Source of the DNA: Przewalskia tangutica
Lineage: Eukaryota; Streptophyta; Magnoliopsida; Solanales; Solanaceae
Assembly (NCBI GenBank): GCA_029844215.1
Contig: CM056724.1
Span: 86,013,093 to 86,077,092, forward strand
DNA length: 64,000 nucleotides
Reading direction: 5' to 3'
In this document: positions 25,511-38,516 of the stretch, piece after piece
How the letters are laid out: every line of letters begins with the position of its first letter
How positions within the stretch are numbered: position 1 is the first letter of the stretch
Made by a program: the position numbers and the translations under genes
The notes under the pieces: generated by a model
What the model saw: only the letters and a program-made list of their open reading frames with translations
Databases searched by the model: none
What the model was told of the DNA's origin: nothing

Positions 25511-26189
25511 TTCCATTTTGGATTGTTAGTACGCCTTTGGCATCAGGTAGGACTTGGTGTGCAGGTGTACTTCTTGGTGTTATCATATCATAGACTGCCG
25601 GCAGTGAGGAAGGTATTCCACGGGCATGATTGATGTGGAGGGCGTGAGACCCTGACTTGATATAACTGTTATATGTGTGTACTGTAGTTTGGTTATCATA
25701 CATGTCTCCTGCTTTATTAGACTGCTATGAATTCATTTATAGTACTTTACAGTTTCACATACTTGGTACCTGTTGTACTGACCTCCTTGGCTGCGTTCAT
25801 CTGCGGTAGAGTCGTCATTGTCGATCCATTTTAGGATCACCTTTCGTCTTGGGAAGCTCCGTTCCTTGGAGGCTTATCTTTGGTATGTTACCACAGTGCA
25901 GCAGGTTCTTGTACATTGATGGTATGGCGGGGCCTGTCCCGTCATAGTTGTTGTATAAATCTTAGAGTGCATGCTTTGGTGTGGGCGGGGTTGTAAGGAT
26001 TATGCTATTCAAAATGTCTTTGTATATATATATGCTAAAAGGCAACCGTTTTGGTTGGCGATTTTCTTTCATCTTGATCCATGTCTATTTGCATGTCTAA
26101 GTTTTTATTTCCTGGTTTTCTCTCGATGTTGTATCACCAGGGTGCCCGGTAAGGCACGATCCACGGGCGAGGTTCGGTCGTGATAAAAG

Positions 26190-26200
26190 TGGTATCGAGC
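26190..26200 (+). other. Primer-binding site (initiator methionine tRNA type)
   Basis: TGGTATCGAGC lies five bases after the LTR end and equals TGGTATCAGAGC, the complement of the plant initiator tRNA-Met 3' end, minus one base. It would prime minus-strand synthesis. The missing base is of the CNG kind discussed under findings. Confidence 0.8.
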
Positions 26201-26383
26201 GATTAGTCCTCGGAAAGTGTCTCTGACCGTGTCTAGTAAGTCTTGATTATCGATGTGTTGTGCACTACATCTATAATCGAGAGGCTATAGGACATTTAGG
26301 ATTGGTTTTCCTTCTTCTCATTACGAGATCGTGCCTTAGAGGCGTGTTGTAAGTTGGACCTCCAGCGTGCCGTTTTTACGATT

Positions 26384-27546
26384 ATGCCTCGCGCGAAGCA
26401 ACCGGGCCCGAAGGGCAAAGCGGCGAAGGGAGCTGCGAGTAGAAGCGGGCGATCTCTACGAGACCACGATGCACAGCCTCGATCCGCGATGCGGAAGCGA
26501 GAAGAGATGGGTTACAAGAGTGGGCCCGATTAATGGCGAGTTGTGGCAGAACTTGAGATAAGTGGGCCGGCGATTCAAAGAGCACCGATGGTTCACCCTA
26601 GATCGAGATAGTTGGAGGCTACGGGATTTTCCGAGATGTAACCCGCGAGTTTTATGGGTCGAGGCACGAGGATGATCCGCAGGAGTTCATCCGGCGATTC
26701 TGACGGATCGTAGAGTGATCAAGGCATCGGAGACCGAGTCGGTGGTCCTAGGTTCGCATCGGTTGCGTGATACCGCATGATCGGGTTTGATTCGTGGGAG
26801 CTGTCGGGAGAGAATGCACTTCGGCTATATGGGACGAGTTCTCAAAGGCATTTCTTGCACACTTCGCCTCGCGGATGAGAGGGCTCGGTAAACAGATTTT
26901 GGTATTCTGGCGAGCAGGCGTGCGGTTCGGGAGTACAATTTGGAGTTCGACTCATTGGCAGTGCGTCCGCGTTGGTAGCTAGTATGGAGGATCGAGTGCA
27001 CCGATATGTTACTGGCTCGATGATTACCTAGCGAGAGTTGTTGGTGTAGCTCTTGGTGGGCATGGACATTGCCGCGTGCGAGCTTATGCACTTGGAGGTG
27101 AGGCGGAGAAATCGACGGAATGACGAGTCGTGAAGAGGCGAGCAGCAGGTCCTTTGGTGACTTTCGAGGCGGACCGCCTCGGCCGGCGAACTAGTTATGC
27201 GCCTCCACCGATCTGAGTGGTCCTCCACAATCTTCAGGCATCGAGTATTCGAGGAGCGGTCGGGGCTCGAGGTTCAGATTTTCGGAAAGCATGGGTGTTA
27301 GCGGTAAGCGACCCTACCTCGTTGTGACGGCGTGGTAGACTCGCGGTGGGAGTGTCGTGCTAGTCGGGAGTTTGTTTTACATGCGGCCAGGAGGCCATTT
27401 GGGAGAAACCGTCAGACCAGGGTAGCACTGGTAGGATAGCACAGACTACGAGATCTGTTGCGGGTTCTTCACCTTCCACAGCTAGGCAGGATGTTCATAC
27501 ACCGGCGGGCCACGGTAGAGGTCGCAGTGGAAGTTCCCAGTTTTAG
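26384..27546 (+). pseudogene. Decayed gag of the gag-only element
   Basis: The start ATGCCTCGCGCGAAG and the stop TAG after CCCAGTTT are shared with the homologous gag at 37152-38318. The body aligns with that copy throughout, for example ATGATCCGCAGGAGTTCATC, then CGATATGTTACTGGC and GCAGCAGGTCCTTTGGTGA. Small indels break every frame, and the zinc-knuckle region (about 27290-27400) no longer reads as CCHC. Gag would form the particle that packages element RNA. Whether the indels are real or consensus errors is uncertain. Confidence 0.7.
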
Positions 27547-28338
27547 CGGTCCTTTGAACCGCCTATTTTCAGGTATATCCCTAACCCTCTAGAGTTTTGT
27601 AGGTATTGATATTAATGATGTGTTTAGTGTTATGTCGGATAGCTTTGTGCTAAAATGTGATTTAGAAACCTGGTTAGTGAAAAAGGGTAAGCCTGGGGGT
27701 GAGAAAATGATGAACCTTAGAATATTACAGTTGAAACCTTAGATGTAAGGCCGTCTTGAGTACAAGTTTTTGGGAGTGATCCTTGTCAGAACGTATAGGT
27801 ATACGTGGAGTAATTATGGGAAAAATTTCCTTGGGTAGTGTTAAATGAAAGTGGTATCTTTCATGACCTGTATAGGTAAGATTGTTCCGGATCGGGGAAC
27901 AAGAGCATGATGCGTTAAGTGGGTCGGGTTGGGGCCATGTTGAGGGCCAACCCGCGGCCTGTTTCGAGCTGGGGTCAGCTCTGGGTGGTCCCGCCAGGTG
28001 ATAGGGTCACGAGGGTGCTAGGCCCAAGTTTAGATGACCATCGTATGAGTTCGTGGATGTGTTCGACCAGAAGCAGATCGTGAAGGCCTGGAATGGTCTT
28101 AAGGGAGATTGCGACTAGTAAGATGACCAAGTTTGGAGGTGGTGACTCCAAAGTTTTGGGAAGCTGACGATGGCGAAGTGTAATGCGATACTAGAAGAGT
28201 TCAAGTGTTCGAGAAGGCACGGCGAGTAAGGAAGGAAGAGAACGTGTGTTATTTCGTGGCGGGCGTGGCGTTGGAAACTTGTTAGAAGAACTTCATCGTT
28301 ATCCGTCTTGAGAAGGAACATTCGGACGAATGTTTCTA
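27547..28338 (+). other. Non-coding stretch between gag and the polypurine tract
   Basis: About 790 bp without protease, RT or integrase words. It begins with a conserved AGGTATATCCCTAACCCTCT, and several blocks are shared with 36514-37151 on the other strand (for example TCCCGCCAGGTGATAGG). The block near 27930-28020 differs more. This is where pol would be in an autonomous element. Confidence 0.6.
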
Positions 28339-28348
28339 AGGAGGAGAA
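28339..28348 (+). other. Polypurine tract
   Basis: AGGAGGAGAA sits directly before the 3' LTR start TGTTATACCCG. It follows ACATTCGGACGAATGTTTCT, a near-palindrome also present in the other Tekay-like copies. Confidence 0.75.
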
Positions 28349-31300
28349 TGTTATACCCGTATTTCCAGTATGTACGTGAGGCGTCGATAAAAATTTGAGC
28401 CTTAAAGATTTGGCAAGTTCGAAATTTGGGCACAAGTGCGAATAGAATCGTTTTTAAATGAACGTTTTACTAAACTTGCGAAGGGAAAATTCCGGCTATG
28501 TCATTTATAATTTTTGCGGATTTTTCCGAGAGACGAAATATTTTGGACCAACGGGAGGGTGACAAGTGTCACCCTCACATTGGCCGTGACTTTGGGCGGT
28601 ATTGGACGAAATAGGTGGCATGGTTAGGTAGGATATTTTGTGAAAGTTGGTGTGGTAGATGGATAAGGTGCACATGGCTTTATCCTAGCCCTACACTTTC
28701 CTAACACTTGGAAGAATCTTGGCCATTGGTTGGCCATTTCTTGACCTATAAATACCCCCTTGTTGAAGAGTTATTTCATCCAAACTTGAGCAATCTTTCT
28801 AAGTCTCACAATACTCCTCCTCTTGATATTTCGTCCAAGAGCACCTTCCCCCTCTTTTGAAGCCTTGGCGAGAGTCTTCCCCACTTTGAGAAGCTTGGCG
28901 AGAGGTCTCCACTAGCCTAGTTGTTTCGTATAATACCCTTGTTGTGGTATAGAAATACACTCTAGTATTGTTATAATGCCCAAATACCTTGGCCCCAAAT
29001 ACCTTGTAGTATTCCCAAGGTTACACTTATACAAAGCCAGAAAATACTATTATACTTTCTTTAGCCACTAAACGAAACCCTAAGGAAAATCTTCATTGAT
29101 AGTTGAAGTATTTAAGTAGAAGTTGGTTAGAACTTCTAAGGGTTGTTTGGAGCGAATTGGAGCACTCGGAGTAGGAGCTAAGCGTTGCTCAGGAGCGACT
29201 TTAAACTCAGATAATTTTGGGCTCATCGAGGTAAATACTACTGTCCTTCTATTGTAATTGGAAATTACATACTGTCGTAGTAGAAATGAATATAAGATTC
29301 ATAGAAGAGAATTGAACTGTAATAGAAGGATATTACAGAATAGACTTGAACTGAATCACATCAGAAGAATATAAGTAGAAGTTTAATTGTACTTACATAG
29401 GACTGTATTACAGTAGACTGATAACCTTTATTGGTTGAATGTTTTGCAAGTAGCATGTGCTACTTAGAAGGTGGACAAGGCTAGCCGGGTTATAGCCGTG
29501 GAGCGTTTTGCTTATAGTCAATAATCGTCGCGAGGTATGTGATTCTTCATATACTCTTGAGCATGATATTTTAAAGGAAGATATATATAGTACGGAAATG
29601 TCTTTTGACTTAAGCCTGAATAATATATAGTACGGTGGACGTACGTGTGCTAATTGAACGTAGTTGTACGGCAATGTATTTTGACTTAAGCCTGAATAAT
29701 ATATAGTACGGTGAGCGTCGTGTGCTAATTGAGCGTGGTTATGCGACAATGTCTTTTGACTTAAGCTGAATAATATATAGTGCGGTAGGCGTCGTGTGCT
29801 AATTGAGCGTGGTTATGCGGCAATGTCTTTTGACTTAAGCTGAATAATATATAGTACGGTGAGCGTCACGTGTGCTAATTGAACGTAGTTGTACGGCAAT
29901 GTCTTTTGACTTAAGCCTGAATAATAAGAAACTTGAAGTATGTCACAAGAGTTAAGAAACCATTTTTGAAAGAAGAGTAACACTTGGGTTTAAAGGTTTT
30001 AAAAAGAGTTATACTAGCTTTATGGGGAGTTAGGTATAACGTCTTAAGAGAGGTAAAGAAAATGGTTTACTGATTTTAGAAGTTAAGAGACTTGATCTTA
30101 TAAGATAAGAGACTTAACTTAAATGAATTAATATGAGTTTTGTGTGAAACCTCATTCGTGAGTAATGAGTACGTGGTTTTTAAAAGGAATAATGTTTTAC
30201 TGATTTCTGAAATCAGGATGTGTATCGACAAACCACTGCAGCGTTAATAAAGGAAAATGTATTGAATAATGAAGTATTATTAAAACCAGTAGAAACCTCC
30301 ATCTGCATAGAAGCTAAGATGAGACAAAATGATATTACATTTCCTAGATCATGGCTGCTTAATAAGATTTATGAACAAGAATAACCTACTCGCCTATGGC
30401 ATATGTTACTCAATTGTTTTAAAAGAAAGTAAGACATTGAACTATGAAACTTTTCTAAAAAGAGACTTGAGTAATTGAAATTAGGCAAACTGGAACTTTA
30501 GGGAAAAGAAAGGCGTTGTTGTGTCTTAAATTGGTTTAAAACATAAAGTGTTATAACAAGCTTTATGGGAAGTGAGTTATAACGATTTTATGAAAAAGGG
30601 TTTTATCATTGGTTTTAATGTGGTAACTTGACTTTAAAAAGAGAAGTGTTTTGGTCTAAAAAGAAGGCATGGTATTGCCTTGATTTGGTTTTATAAAAGG
30701 AATGGATCTCTTTAAAAGGAATTTAACGTACGTAGTACTTTAGGGTTAAAACCCGGACTTTGACATAAAATGAAAGTACCTTGAGTTATGTATAACTTGC
30801 CTATGCTTATTGTGAAACTTGCCTATGCTTGTTGTTGTGAGACTTGCCTATGCTTGTTGTGATAGCCTTTGTTGTGCAAGAATTGTGTTTCTATACTCTG
30901 GCGTCTCTCGATGGAGGCGGTTGACTTGTTGAGAACTTCGGGACGTCTTGCGGTGTGGAGAAATTCCACGGGTACACTCCTCTTGATAGTGTTATTTTTA
31001 CTAATCGCTTTGGACATACTGACACGATGCGTAGCGCACGGGTATGCTTCCATTTTTTATTGCTGTCTGGTTGTTCCTTTTTGGATATACTGACACGATG
31101 CGTAGCGCACGGGTATGTTTCCATTTTGGATTACTGCCTTATTGTTCCTTTTTGGACATACTGACACGATGCGTAGCGCACGGGTATGTTTCCATTTTGG
31201 ATTGTTGTCTTCTTGTTTCCATTTTGGATTCTTTGTCTTCGTTTCAATTTTGATTGATGTATTGTTGTTCCCTTTTGGACATACTGACACGATGCGTAGC

Positions 31301-32001
31301 GCACGGGTATGCTTCCATTTTGGATTGTTAGTACGACTTTGGCATCAGGTAGGACTTGGTGTGCAGGTGTACTTCTTGGTGTTATCATATCATAGGCTGC
31401 GTGATGAGGAAGGTATTCCACGGGCATGATTGATGTGGAGGGCGTGAGACCCTGACTTGATATAACTGTTATATGTGTGTACTGTAGTTTGGTTATCATA
31501 CATGTCTCCTGCTTTATTAGACTGCTATGAATTCATTTATAGTACTTCTGATTTCACATACTTGGTACTGTTATCGACCTCGCCCGGGCTGCGTTAATCT
31601 GCAGGTAGAAGTACATCATTGTCGATCCCCGCTTTTAGGATCACCTTTCAGCGTCTTGGGAAGCTCCGTTCCTTCGGAGGCTTATCTTTGGTATGTTACC
31701 CTGAGTCTGTAGGTTCTTGTACATTCAGGGGTATGGCGGGGCCCTGTCCCGTCATAGTTGTTGTATAAATATTAAGTGCATGCTTTGGTGTGGCGGGGTT
31801 GTAAGGATTGTAACTGTTCAAAATGTCTTTGTATATATATATGCTAAAAGGCAACCGTTTTGGTTGGCCTATTTTCTTTCATCTTGATCCATGTCTATTT
31901 GCATGTCTAAGTTTTTATTTCCGCTGGTTTTTCTCTGATGTTGTATCACTAAGGTGCCCGGGGTAAGGCACCAGTCACGGGCCCGGGTTCGGGTCGTGAC
32001 A
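28349..32001 (+). repeat. 3' LTR of the gag-only element
   Basis: It runs TGTTATACCCGTATTTCC to CGGGTTCGGGTCGTGACA. It keeps the intact terminal hairpins (31955-32000) that are damaged in the 5' copy. Arrays lie at about 29590-29930 (75 bp) and 31011-31320 (about 70 bp). Confidence 0.92.
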
Positions 32002-32515
32002 GGGTTTCCAAATCTTTTGGCTAGTGCCTTAGTTCCAAAACCTAAGGGTTGTTATAATGACTTTAGGGGAGTCAAAAGAGTGATTTACTTAATTGTTTTA
32101 AAAGAGGAGAAATAACATGATTTAAGAGAAGAAACTTGTTTCTAAATATTAAGAGACTTGAAGTATTTTGAAAGTTAAGAACTTGATTGTAAGTATGTGA
32201 TACTTGGTTTTAAAAGTATAAGTCTTTTGGTTATAAACGGAATGAATATGTCTAAAACCATAAAGGGTTATAACGGTTTTATGGGAAGTTGGTTATAACG
32301 ACTTTATGGAAGGTTAAGAAAGTTGTCTATTTTGATTATTAGGCATAAGTTGCCTAGATTGTGAAAATTTGAAGTTACTTGATTTCAAGCTTTGAAATGA
32401 GTTTTCTAAAAGTGTAGTAACTTACTTTGAAAAATAGACACGCCTTGATACTACGGGTGTTAGTATCTTGGGGTTTTACATAGAAAGGAGTATTTTGAAA
32501 AGAATGTACGTACGT

Positions 32516-32660
32516 AGTACTTTGGCTTGTTTAATTGAGAATTATTCTATGTGTGCCTTGATAAGTACTTTGGCTTGTTTAATTGAGAATTATTCTATGT
32601 GTGCCTTGATAAGTACTTTGGCTTGTTTAATTGAGGAGTATTCTATAAGTGTCTTGAGTT
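32516..32660. repeat. 48-bp tandem array, three copies
   Basis: AGTACTTTGGCTTGTTTAAT starts at 32516, 32564 and 32612. The first two units are identical and the third is diverged. It belongs to the LTR at 20676-43255. Confidence 0.9.
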
Positions 32661-33040
32661 TATAAAATGAAAGTCTAAAGATTTTATGAACTTGCCTATG
32701 TGTGTTGGTGATAGCCTTTGAGTGCAAGTATTATATTTGTACGCTGCCGCGACTCTCGGTTGGAGGGTCGGCTGTCTTGTTGTAAGTTTACTTGGACGTA
32801 CCGACGGTGATGTGGGATTCCACGGGTATGCTTCCATTATTTGTATTACCCCATGGTAATGCTTATACGATGTGTGATTAGGCATGCGACCACGAGGATA
32901 CTCTTGGACATCTTTATACGATGTGGGATTCCGGCATGTGACCGGGAGGCGGGTTAGATTCGGTTGTTTGTATTACCCGTGGTCATGGTTATACGATGTG
33001 GGATTAGGCGTGCGACCACGAGGATACTCGCGGACACGTC

Positions 33041-36000
33041 TTTATGCGCCCGAAAATCGGGCCCGTCACTGGTGCCTTACCCCGGGCACCCTAGTGATAC
33101 AACATCAGAGAAAAACCAGCGGAAATAAAAACTTTACACAAGAAATGAGAGATATAATAAATAAACAGGCCAACCAAAACAGTTGCCTTCAGTATATACA
33201 TAAAACCTGAACAGTTTAATCCTTTTACAACCCTGCCCACAACAGTACTACAGACCTCTAAGATTTATACAACAACTATGGCGGGGCGGGGCCGCCATAC
33301 CACGAGCATACAGAACTTACGGACTCGGGTAACATACCAAAGATAAGCCTCCGACGGAGCGAGCTTCCCAAGCTGAAATGAGATCCTAAACGCGGGGATC
33401 GACGGTAGATGTACCTACCTGCGGCGATGACGCGGCCGAAGGAGGTCGATAACAGTACCAAGTATGTGAAGCGTAAATCAGTAAATGAAATCATAATAGT
33501 CTATATAAAGCAGGAGACATGTATGATGACCAAACTACGATATATAACATATAACCGATTACATCGGATGTGGACTCACGCCTCCAAATTATCACTGCGT
33601 GCGTGGAATTTCTTCCTCACTGCGGCGATTTATGATATAACAATACCAAGGATTATACATGAACACGAGTCCCACCTTGTTATAAAACCGTCTGAGACAA
33701 GTATAACTACCAGATCCGGCCGTACCAATAATACAATGCAACCAAAACACGGCCGTCACGGGGCAAGTGCGAGCCGACTACAGGATACCAAGGCGGTCAC
33801 GCGCGGTGGCCGGGGCAAGTCTGGTGACCACCAGAACCAAGGCGTATCACGAAACCGTCACTACTGGCTGAACGGGGCAAGTCACGGTGACTCACGGGTA
33901 CGGGCCGAATCGGCCATGAGACGGGGCAAATGCGAGCCGACCACGGGGACCAAGGCGACAGTAATAAACCTCATGGAGAGCTAGTCCATGGAATAACACT
34001 ATCAGCGAGGAGCATACGGTGGAATTCTCCATCACGCCCGACCGTCCAAGTAAGTCCTCAACAAGTCGACCGCCTCTATCGAGACGCGGAATCTGAAATA
34101 CCACACTTGCACAACAAAGGCTATCATCACAAGCATAGGCAAGTTTCACAACAACAAGCATGGGCAAGTTTCACAACAACAAGCATAGGCAAGTTTCACA
34201 CAACTCAAAGTACTTTCATTTTATGCCAAAGTCCGGGTTTTTAACACCAAAGTACTACATACGATAAGTTCTTTTAAAAGAGATCCATTACTTTTATAAA
34301 AGTCACCCGATACGTAGTATTAGAATGACCAACCCACATTCCTTTTCAAAATCAAGTAACAACATTCTTTTCCTAAGTTCGGTTTGCCTAGTTTCATTAC
34401 TCAAGCTTCTCATTTTCAAATGGTTTCATAGTTCATAAACTTAATCACTTGATTCCTTTTTAGAACAATTGAGTAATATATGCACGCGTGAGTAGGTTAT
34501 TCTTGTTTACAACATTCTTATTACAAGAAACATGATCTAGAAAATGTAATATCATTTTGTCTCATCTTAGTTTCTATGCGGATGGAGGTTTCTTGGTTTT
34601 AATACAATTCATCATTATTCAATACATTTTCCTTTATTAACGCTGCAGTGGTGCGTCGATACACATTCGATTTCAAATCAAGAAAACATTATCCCTTTAA
34701 ATAAAATCAAGTACTCATTACTCACGAATGAGGTTTCACACAAACATTCACATTAAAACAAATAAGTTAAGTCTCTTATCTTATAAGATCAAGTCTCTTA
34801 ACTTCTAACATCAGTAAACCATTCTTAAGCCGTTATACTTAACTTCCCATAAAGCTAGTATAACTCTTAAGTTTTCAAAGCACAATACTACACTTCTTTC
34901 AAAACGATTCATAAATCTTTTGAAATACTTCAAGTTTTATTATAACGCCCCAAGCCAGTTATAAATCAAATCAATTATCTTTTAAAAACCACAACCCATT
35001 TTCTTACCTACATAAAGCTGTTATAACCAACTTCCCATAAATACGTTATAAAACTTAATGATTAAAACCACTAAAATACAATAAACACGTATGCGTCTCA
35101 CATACTACATAGTTACACACATATCATGCTAGAAGAGATAGGAAGAGGTTCACATACCTCGCGACGATTATCGACAATAAGCAAAAGCTCCAAGTACTAC
35201 AACCGCTAGCCCTTTCCACTCCTCGAGTAGAATACGCTACTCTTAGTACTTTCACCTATAAAGGCCACAAACGTCTATTAACTTTTAAACACATGTTTTC
35301 ATCTTTCTACAGAAAATTCGGCAGCACCTCCCCCCCCCGCAACAGCGTAAATCTCCTCCTCTATCGAGGCCGGCTACCAAGCCAACCAGGGGGGGGGTTT
35401 TACACGCCTAACCGGACGTGTACAATTCTAAACAAGTCTCTTTGCATGATACCCTATGTAAATCTGATTCGATTCTTTTCTATATTCTTCAGGCTTAAGT
35501 CAAAAGACATTGCCGCAGTACTAAGCTTAGTTCTACATATAGTATACTTCAACTATATATTCTAACAACATGTAATTTCCAATTACAACTAGAGGGACAA
35601 GATAATTACCTCGATAAGCCCATAATTATCCAAGTTAAATGTCGATCCTTAGAAACGTTTAGCTCGACTCGGTGCTCCATCCGCTCCAAACAACCCTTAG
35701 AAGTTCTAACCAACTTCTACTTAAATACTTGATCAATCAACGAAGATTTTCTTAGGGTTTCGGTTTGAGACTAAAGGGACAAAGGTAGTATTTCAGGACT
35801 CTACGTATAGAGGTATCTTTGGGATACTACAAGGTACAAGGCTAAGGTATTTTGGGCATTATAACAATACTTGGAAGACAACTTTCTACCAAGGGGGTAG
35901 GCTCGGCTAGCACAACTAGGCTAGGGGAGGGTGTTCTCGGCCAAGGCCACACGAAAGGGAGGGTGAAGGCTCTCGGTTTAGAGCTCACAAAGGGGAGGAG

Positions 36001-36500
36001 AGGGTTTCAAGACTTGTAAGTTTTGGAATGGATGAAGTCTCCACATCTAGGGGGGTATTTATAGCAAAACCAAAGGCCAACCAAGGGCCAAGATCCTCCC
36101 AAGTGTATAGCAAGTGTAAGGGCAAGATTAAGCCAAGTGCACCCTAAACCCTACTCCACAAAACATGGCACAAGACAAGGCACAAAACAAGGCCAAAACA
36201 AGGCACAAAATAAGGGCCATAGGCCTCAAACCCGTGACCAATTCGGCCAACCCAAACGCCCACTTGAGGGTGACAAGTGTCACCCTCCCATTGGTCCAAA
36301 ACATTTCGTCTCTCGGAAAAATTCGCAAAAATACTAAATGACATAGCCGGAATTTTCCCTACGAAAGCTGTGAAAACGTTTCGTCGAAAAACGACTCTCT
36401 ACGGGGGTTGTGCACAAAAATTTCGAAACATGCCTAACTTAAGGCTCAAAATTCGTACGTACGTCCATACGTACATACTCTGGAAATACGGGGTATAACA
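33041..36500 (-). repeat. 3' LTR of the second gag-only element
   Basis: It ends at GGAAATACGGGGTATAACA and is followed by the reversed polypurine tract. Its outer end carries the palindrome GCCCGAAAATCGGGC in place of the GACCCGAACCCGGG core of related LTRs. A long frame at 33409-33984 is chance, running through LTR sequence. Confidence 0.86.
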
Positions 36501-36513
36501 TTCTTCCCCCCTT
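36501..36513 (-). other. Polypurine tract of the second gag-only element
   Basis: TTCTTCCCCCCTT on the plus strand is immediately next to the LTR end, with the near-palindrome AAACATTCGTCCCGAATGTT beside it. Confidence 0.75.
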
Positions 36514-37151
36514 AGAAACATTCGTCCCGAATGTTCCTTCAAGGTCTCAAAACAAACAGGCGTCAGTATAGTCTTCACTGCTATACGTACGAAAACAATC
36601 ATGCCACACCTGGCCACAAAAACACACGTTCACTTCTCCCCTTTCTCGTAGAACTCGTCACGAACACTCGAACTCGTTCTAGTATCCGTACCACACTTCT
36701 GTCAACGCTTCTGTTTCCAACCTCGAGTCACCTCCAAACTTGGTCATCTTACTAACTTCGATCTTCTAAGGCCGTTCGGCCTCACGATCCGCACGGTCGA
36801 ACACATCCACCAACTCATACGATGGTCATACAAACTGGGCCTAGCATCCTCGTGACCTACCACTGGCGGGACCACCCAACGGCCCACCCAAAGGGTTCTG
36901 GGTTGACCATGAAATGGTCCTCAACCCGACCCGGCCAACTCTTGTTCCCGATCCGAACAATCTTACTATTTCACATCATGAAAGCTACCACTTCCATCCC
37001 ACACTACCTGGGACTTACCCTTCTCACTAACCAGGTTTCTAAATCACATTTTAGCACAAAGCTATCCAAACATAACATTAAACACATCAACAACATAAAC
37101 AAAACTCTAGAGGGTTAAGGATATACCTGAAACTAGGCGGTTCAAGGACCG

Positions 37152-38318
37152 CTAAAACTGGGAACTCCCACCGCGACCCCTACCGGGGCCTCCCGGTGTA
37201 CAAACATCCTGCCTGGCTACGGAAGGTGAAGAACCAGAATCGCTCAGTAGTCCATGCTATCCTACCAGTGCTACCCACAGTGGCGATCTCTTGCCAGATG
37301 GCCCTGTTGGCCGCAAAAATAACAATCTCCCGAGTTAGTACGACACTCTCCCTTATGAAGCTTTCCACAACGGCCACACTGAGACAAGGGCAACCTCATC
37401 CGGCGAGCACTCCTGCTCTCCTGAAAATCTGAAACCTGGGAGCCCCGACCTGCTCCTGAATATCCTGAAGGTCCCGAAAGCCGCGAGGACCACTCATCGA
37501 CGGAGGTACATAACTAGTTCGCTGGCGGCGGTCCGCCTCGAAAAGTCACCAAAGGACCTGCTGCTCGCCCTCTTCTGCGACTTTGTTCATTCCGTCGATT
37601 TATCCTCTCCTCACATCCAAGTGTATACTCCTGCATGCTGGCAATGTCCATGCCCGGCTGAAGAGCTACAACCGAACAACTCTATGCAATTCAATCATAG
37701 AGCCCTGTAACATATCGGTGCACTCGATACTCCATCAAGGCTACTAACGCGGGGCGTCGCCAATGAGTCGAACTCCACATTGTACTCGACCGATGCGCGG
37801 ATTCTGCCAGTAACACCAAAAATCTCGGCCGAGCCCTCCTCATCCGGGAGGCAAGAAATGTGCAAGAAAGGCCTCGAGAACTCGTTCCATACGCTGGAAG
37901 TGCATGCTCTCCCCGGACAGCTCAAGAATCAAACTACGATCGCGGTATCACGCGATTGATGTGAACCTAGGGCCACCGACTCGATCTCCGATGCCTTGAT
38001 CACTCTACGATCCGTCAGAATCGTCGGATGAACTCCTGCGGATCATCCTCGTGCCTCGACCCATAAAACTCTGGCGCTACAACTCGGAAAATCCCGTAGC
38101 CTCGAACTATCGATCTAGGGTGAACCATCGGTGCTCTCGGCCGCTGCGCCCAGCTATCCTCAAGTCCGCCACAACGGCCATTAATCGGGCCACTCCTTGT
38201 AACTCATCTCCTCTGCTCCGGTGCGGATGGAGGCTCGTCTTGTGGTCTCTGCGCATTGCTCTACTCGCGACTCCTCTCTCGCCTTGCCGCTTCGGGCGGG
38301 TTGCCTTACGCGAGGCAT
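37152..38318 (-). pseudogene. Gag of the second gag-only element, two zinc knuckles visible
   Basis: On the minus strand it runs from ATGCCTCGCGTAAGG to a TAG after CCCAGTTT, about 389 codons if no indels are counted. The C-terminal part still reads CGRCGKLHKGEC (37343-37378, a C-x2-C-x3-H-x3-C knuckle) and CYFCGQQGHLARDR (37283-37324, C-x2-C-x4-H-x4 with the last C as R). These are nucleocapsid RNA-binding knuckles of Ty3/gypsy Gag. Frameshifts break the upstream part. No protease or RT follows, which is the hallmark of the gag-only layout. Confidence 0.78.
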
Positions 38319-38503
38319 AATCGTAAAACGAAGTATGTCGGAGGGTCCAATCTTATCACACGCCTCTAAGGCACGATCTCGAATGAGAAGAATGAAACCA
38401 ATCCTAAATGTCCTATAGCCTCACGATTATAGATGTGGTGCACAACACATCGATAATCAAGACTCTACTAGACACGGTCGTAGACACTTTCCGAGGATTA
38501 ATC

Positions 38504-38514
38504 GCTCGATACCA
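38504..38514 (-). other. Primer-binding site of the second gag-only element
   Basis: GCTCGATACCA on the plus strand is TGGTATCGAGC on the coding strand, two bases from the LTR end (TTACA). It is identical to the site at 26190 and lacks the same base relative to the tRNA-Met complement. Confidence 0.8.
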
Positions 38515-38516
38515 CT

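Larger units (their letters stand above)
22421..26185 (+). repeat. 5' LTR of the gag-only element
   Basis: It begins TGTTATACCCCGTATTTCC. The end, TTCGGTCGTGATA, is a damaged form of GGGTCGTGACA, which the 3' LTR keeps. Two tandem arrays lie inside (23682-24010 and about 25110-25510). Confidence 0.9.
22421..32001 (+). mobile_element. Gag-only LTR retrotransposon, complete with both LTRs (TSD GGGTT)
   Basis: Two LTRs of 3.77 and 3.65 kb flank an internal region of only about 2.16 kb. GGGTT is found at 22416-22420 and 32002-32006. The internal region has a primer-binding site, a decayed gag and a polypurine tract, but no protease, reverse transcriptase or integrase. The paired LTRs are nearly identical over long runs (for example 24031-24230 against 29935-30135), which points to a young insertion. 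It would need proteins from a full-length Tekay-like relative. The internal layout matches the minus-strand element at 33041-41933. Confidence 0.92.

Noticed and set aside
25214..25633. 139-codon frame with repeating HTDTMRSARVCFHFG
   Set aside because: It is a tandem DNA repeat read in frame. Opposite-strand frames over the same array are equally long, and there is no start context or conservation.
33409..33984. 191-codon frame, the longest in this part
   Set aside because: It runs within LTR sequence; the matching region of the other LTR (about 38880-39450) has no such frame. Chance.
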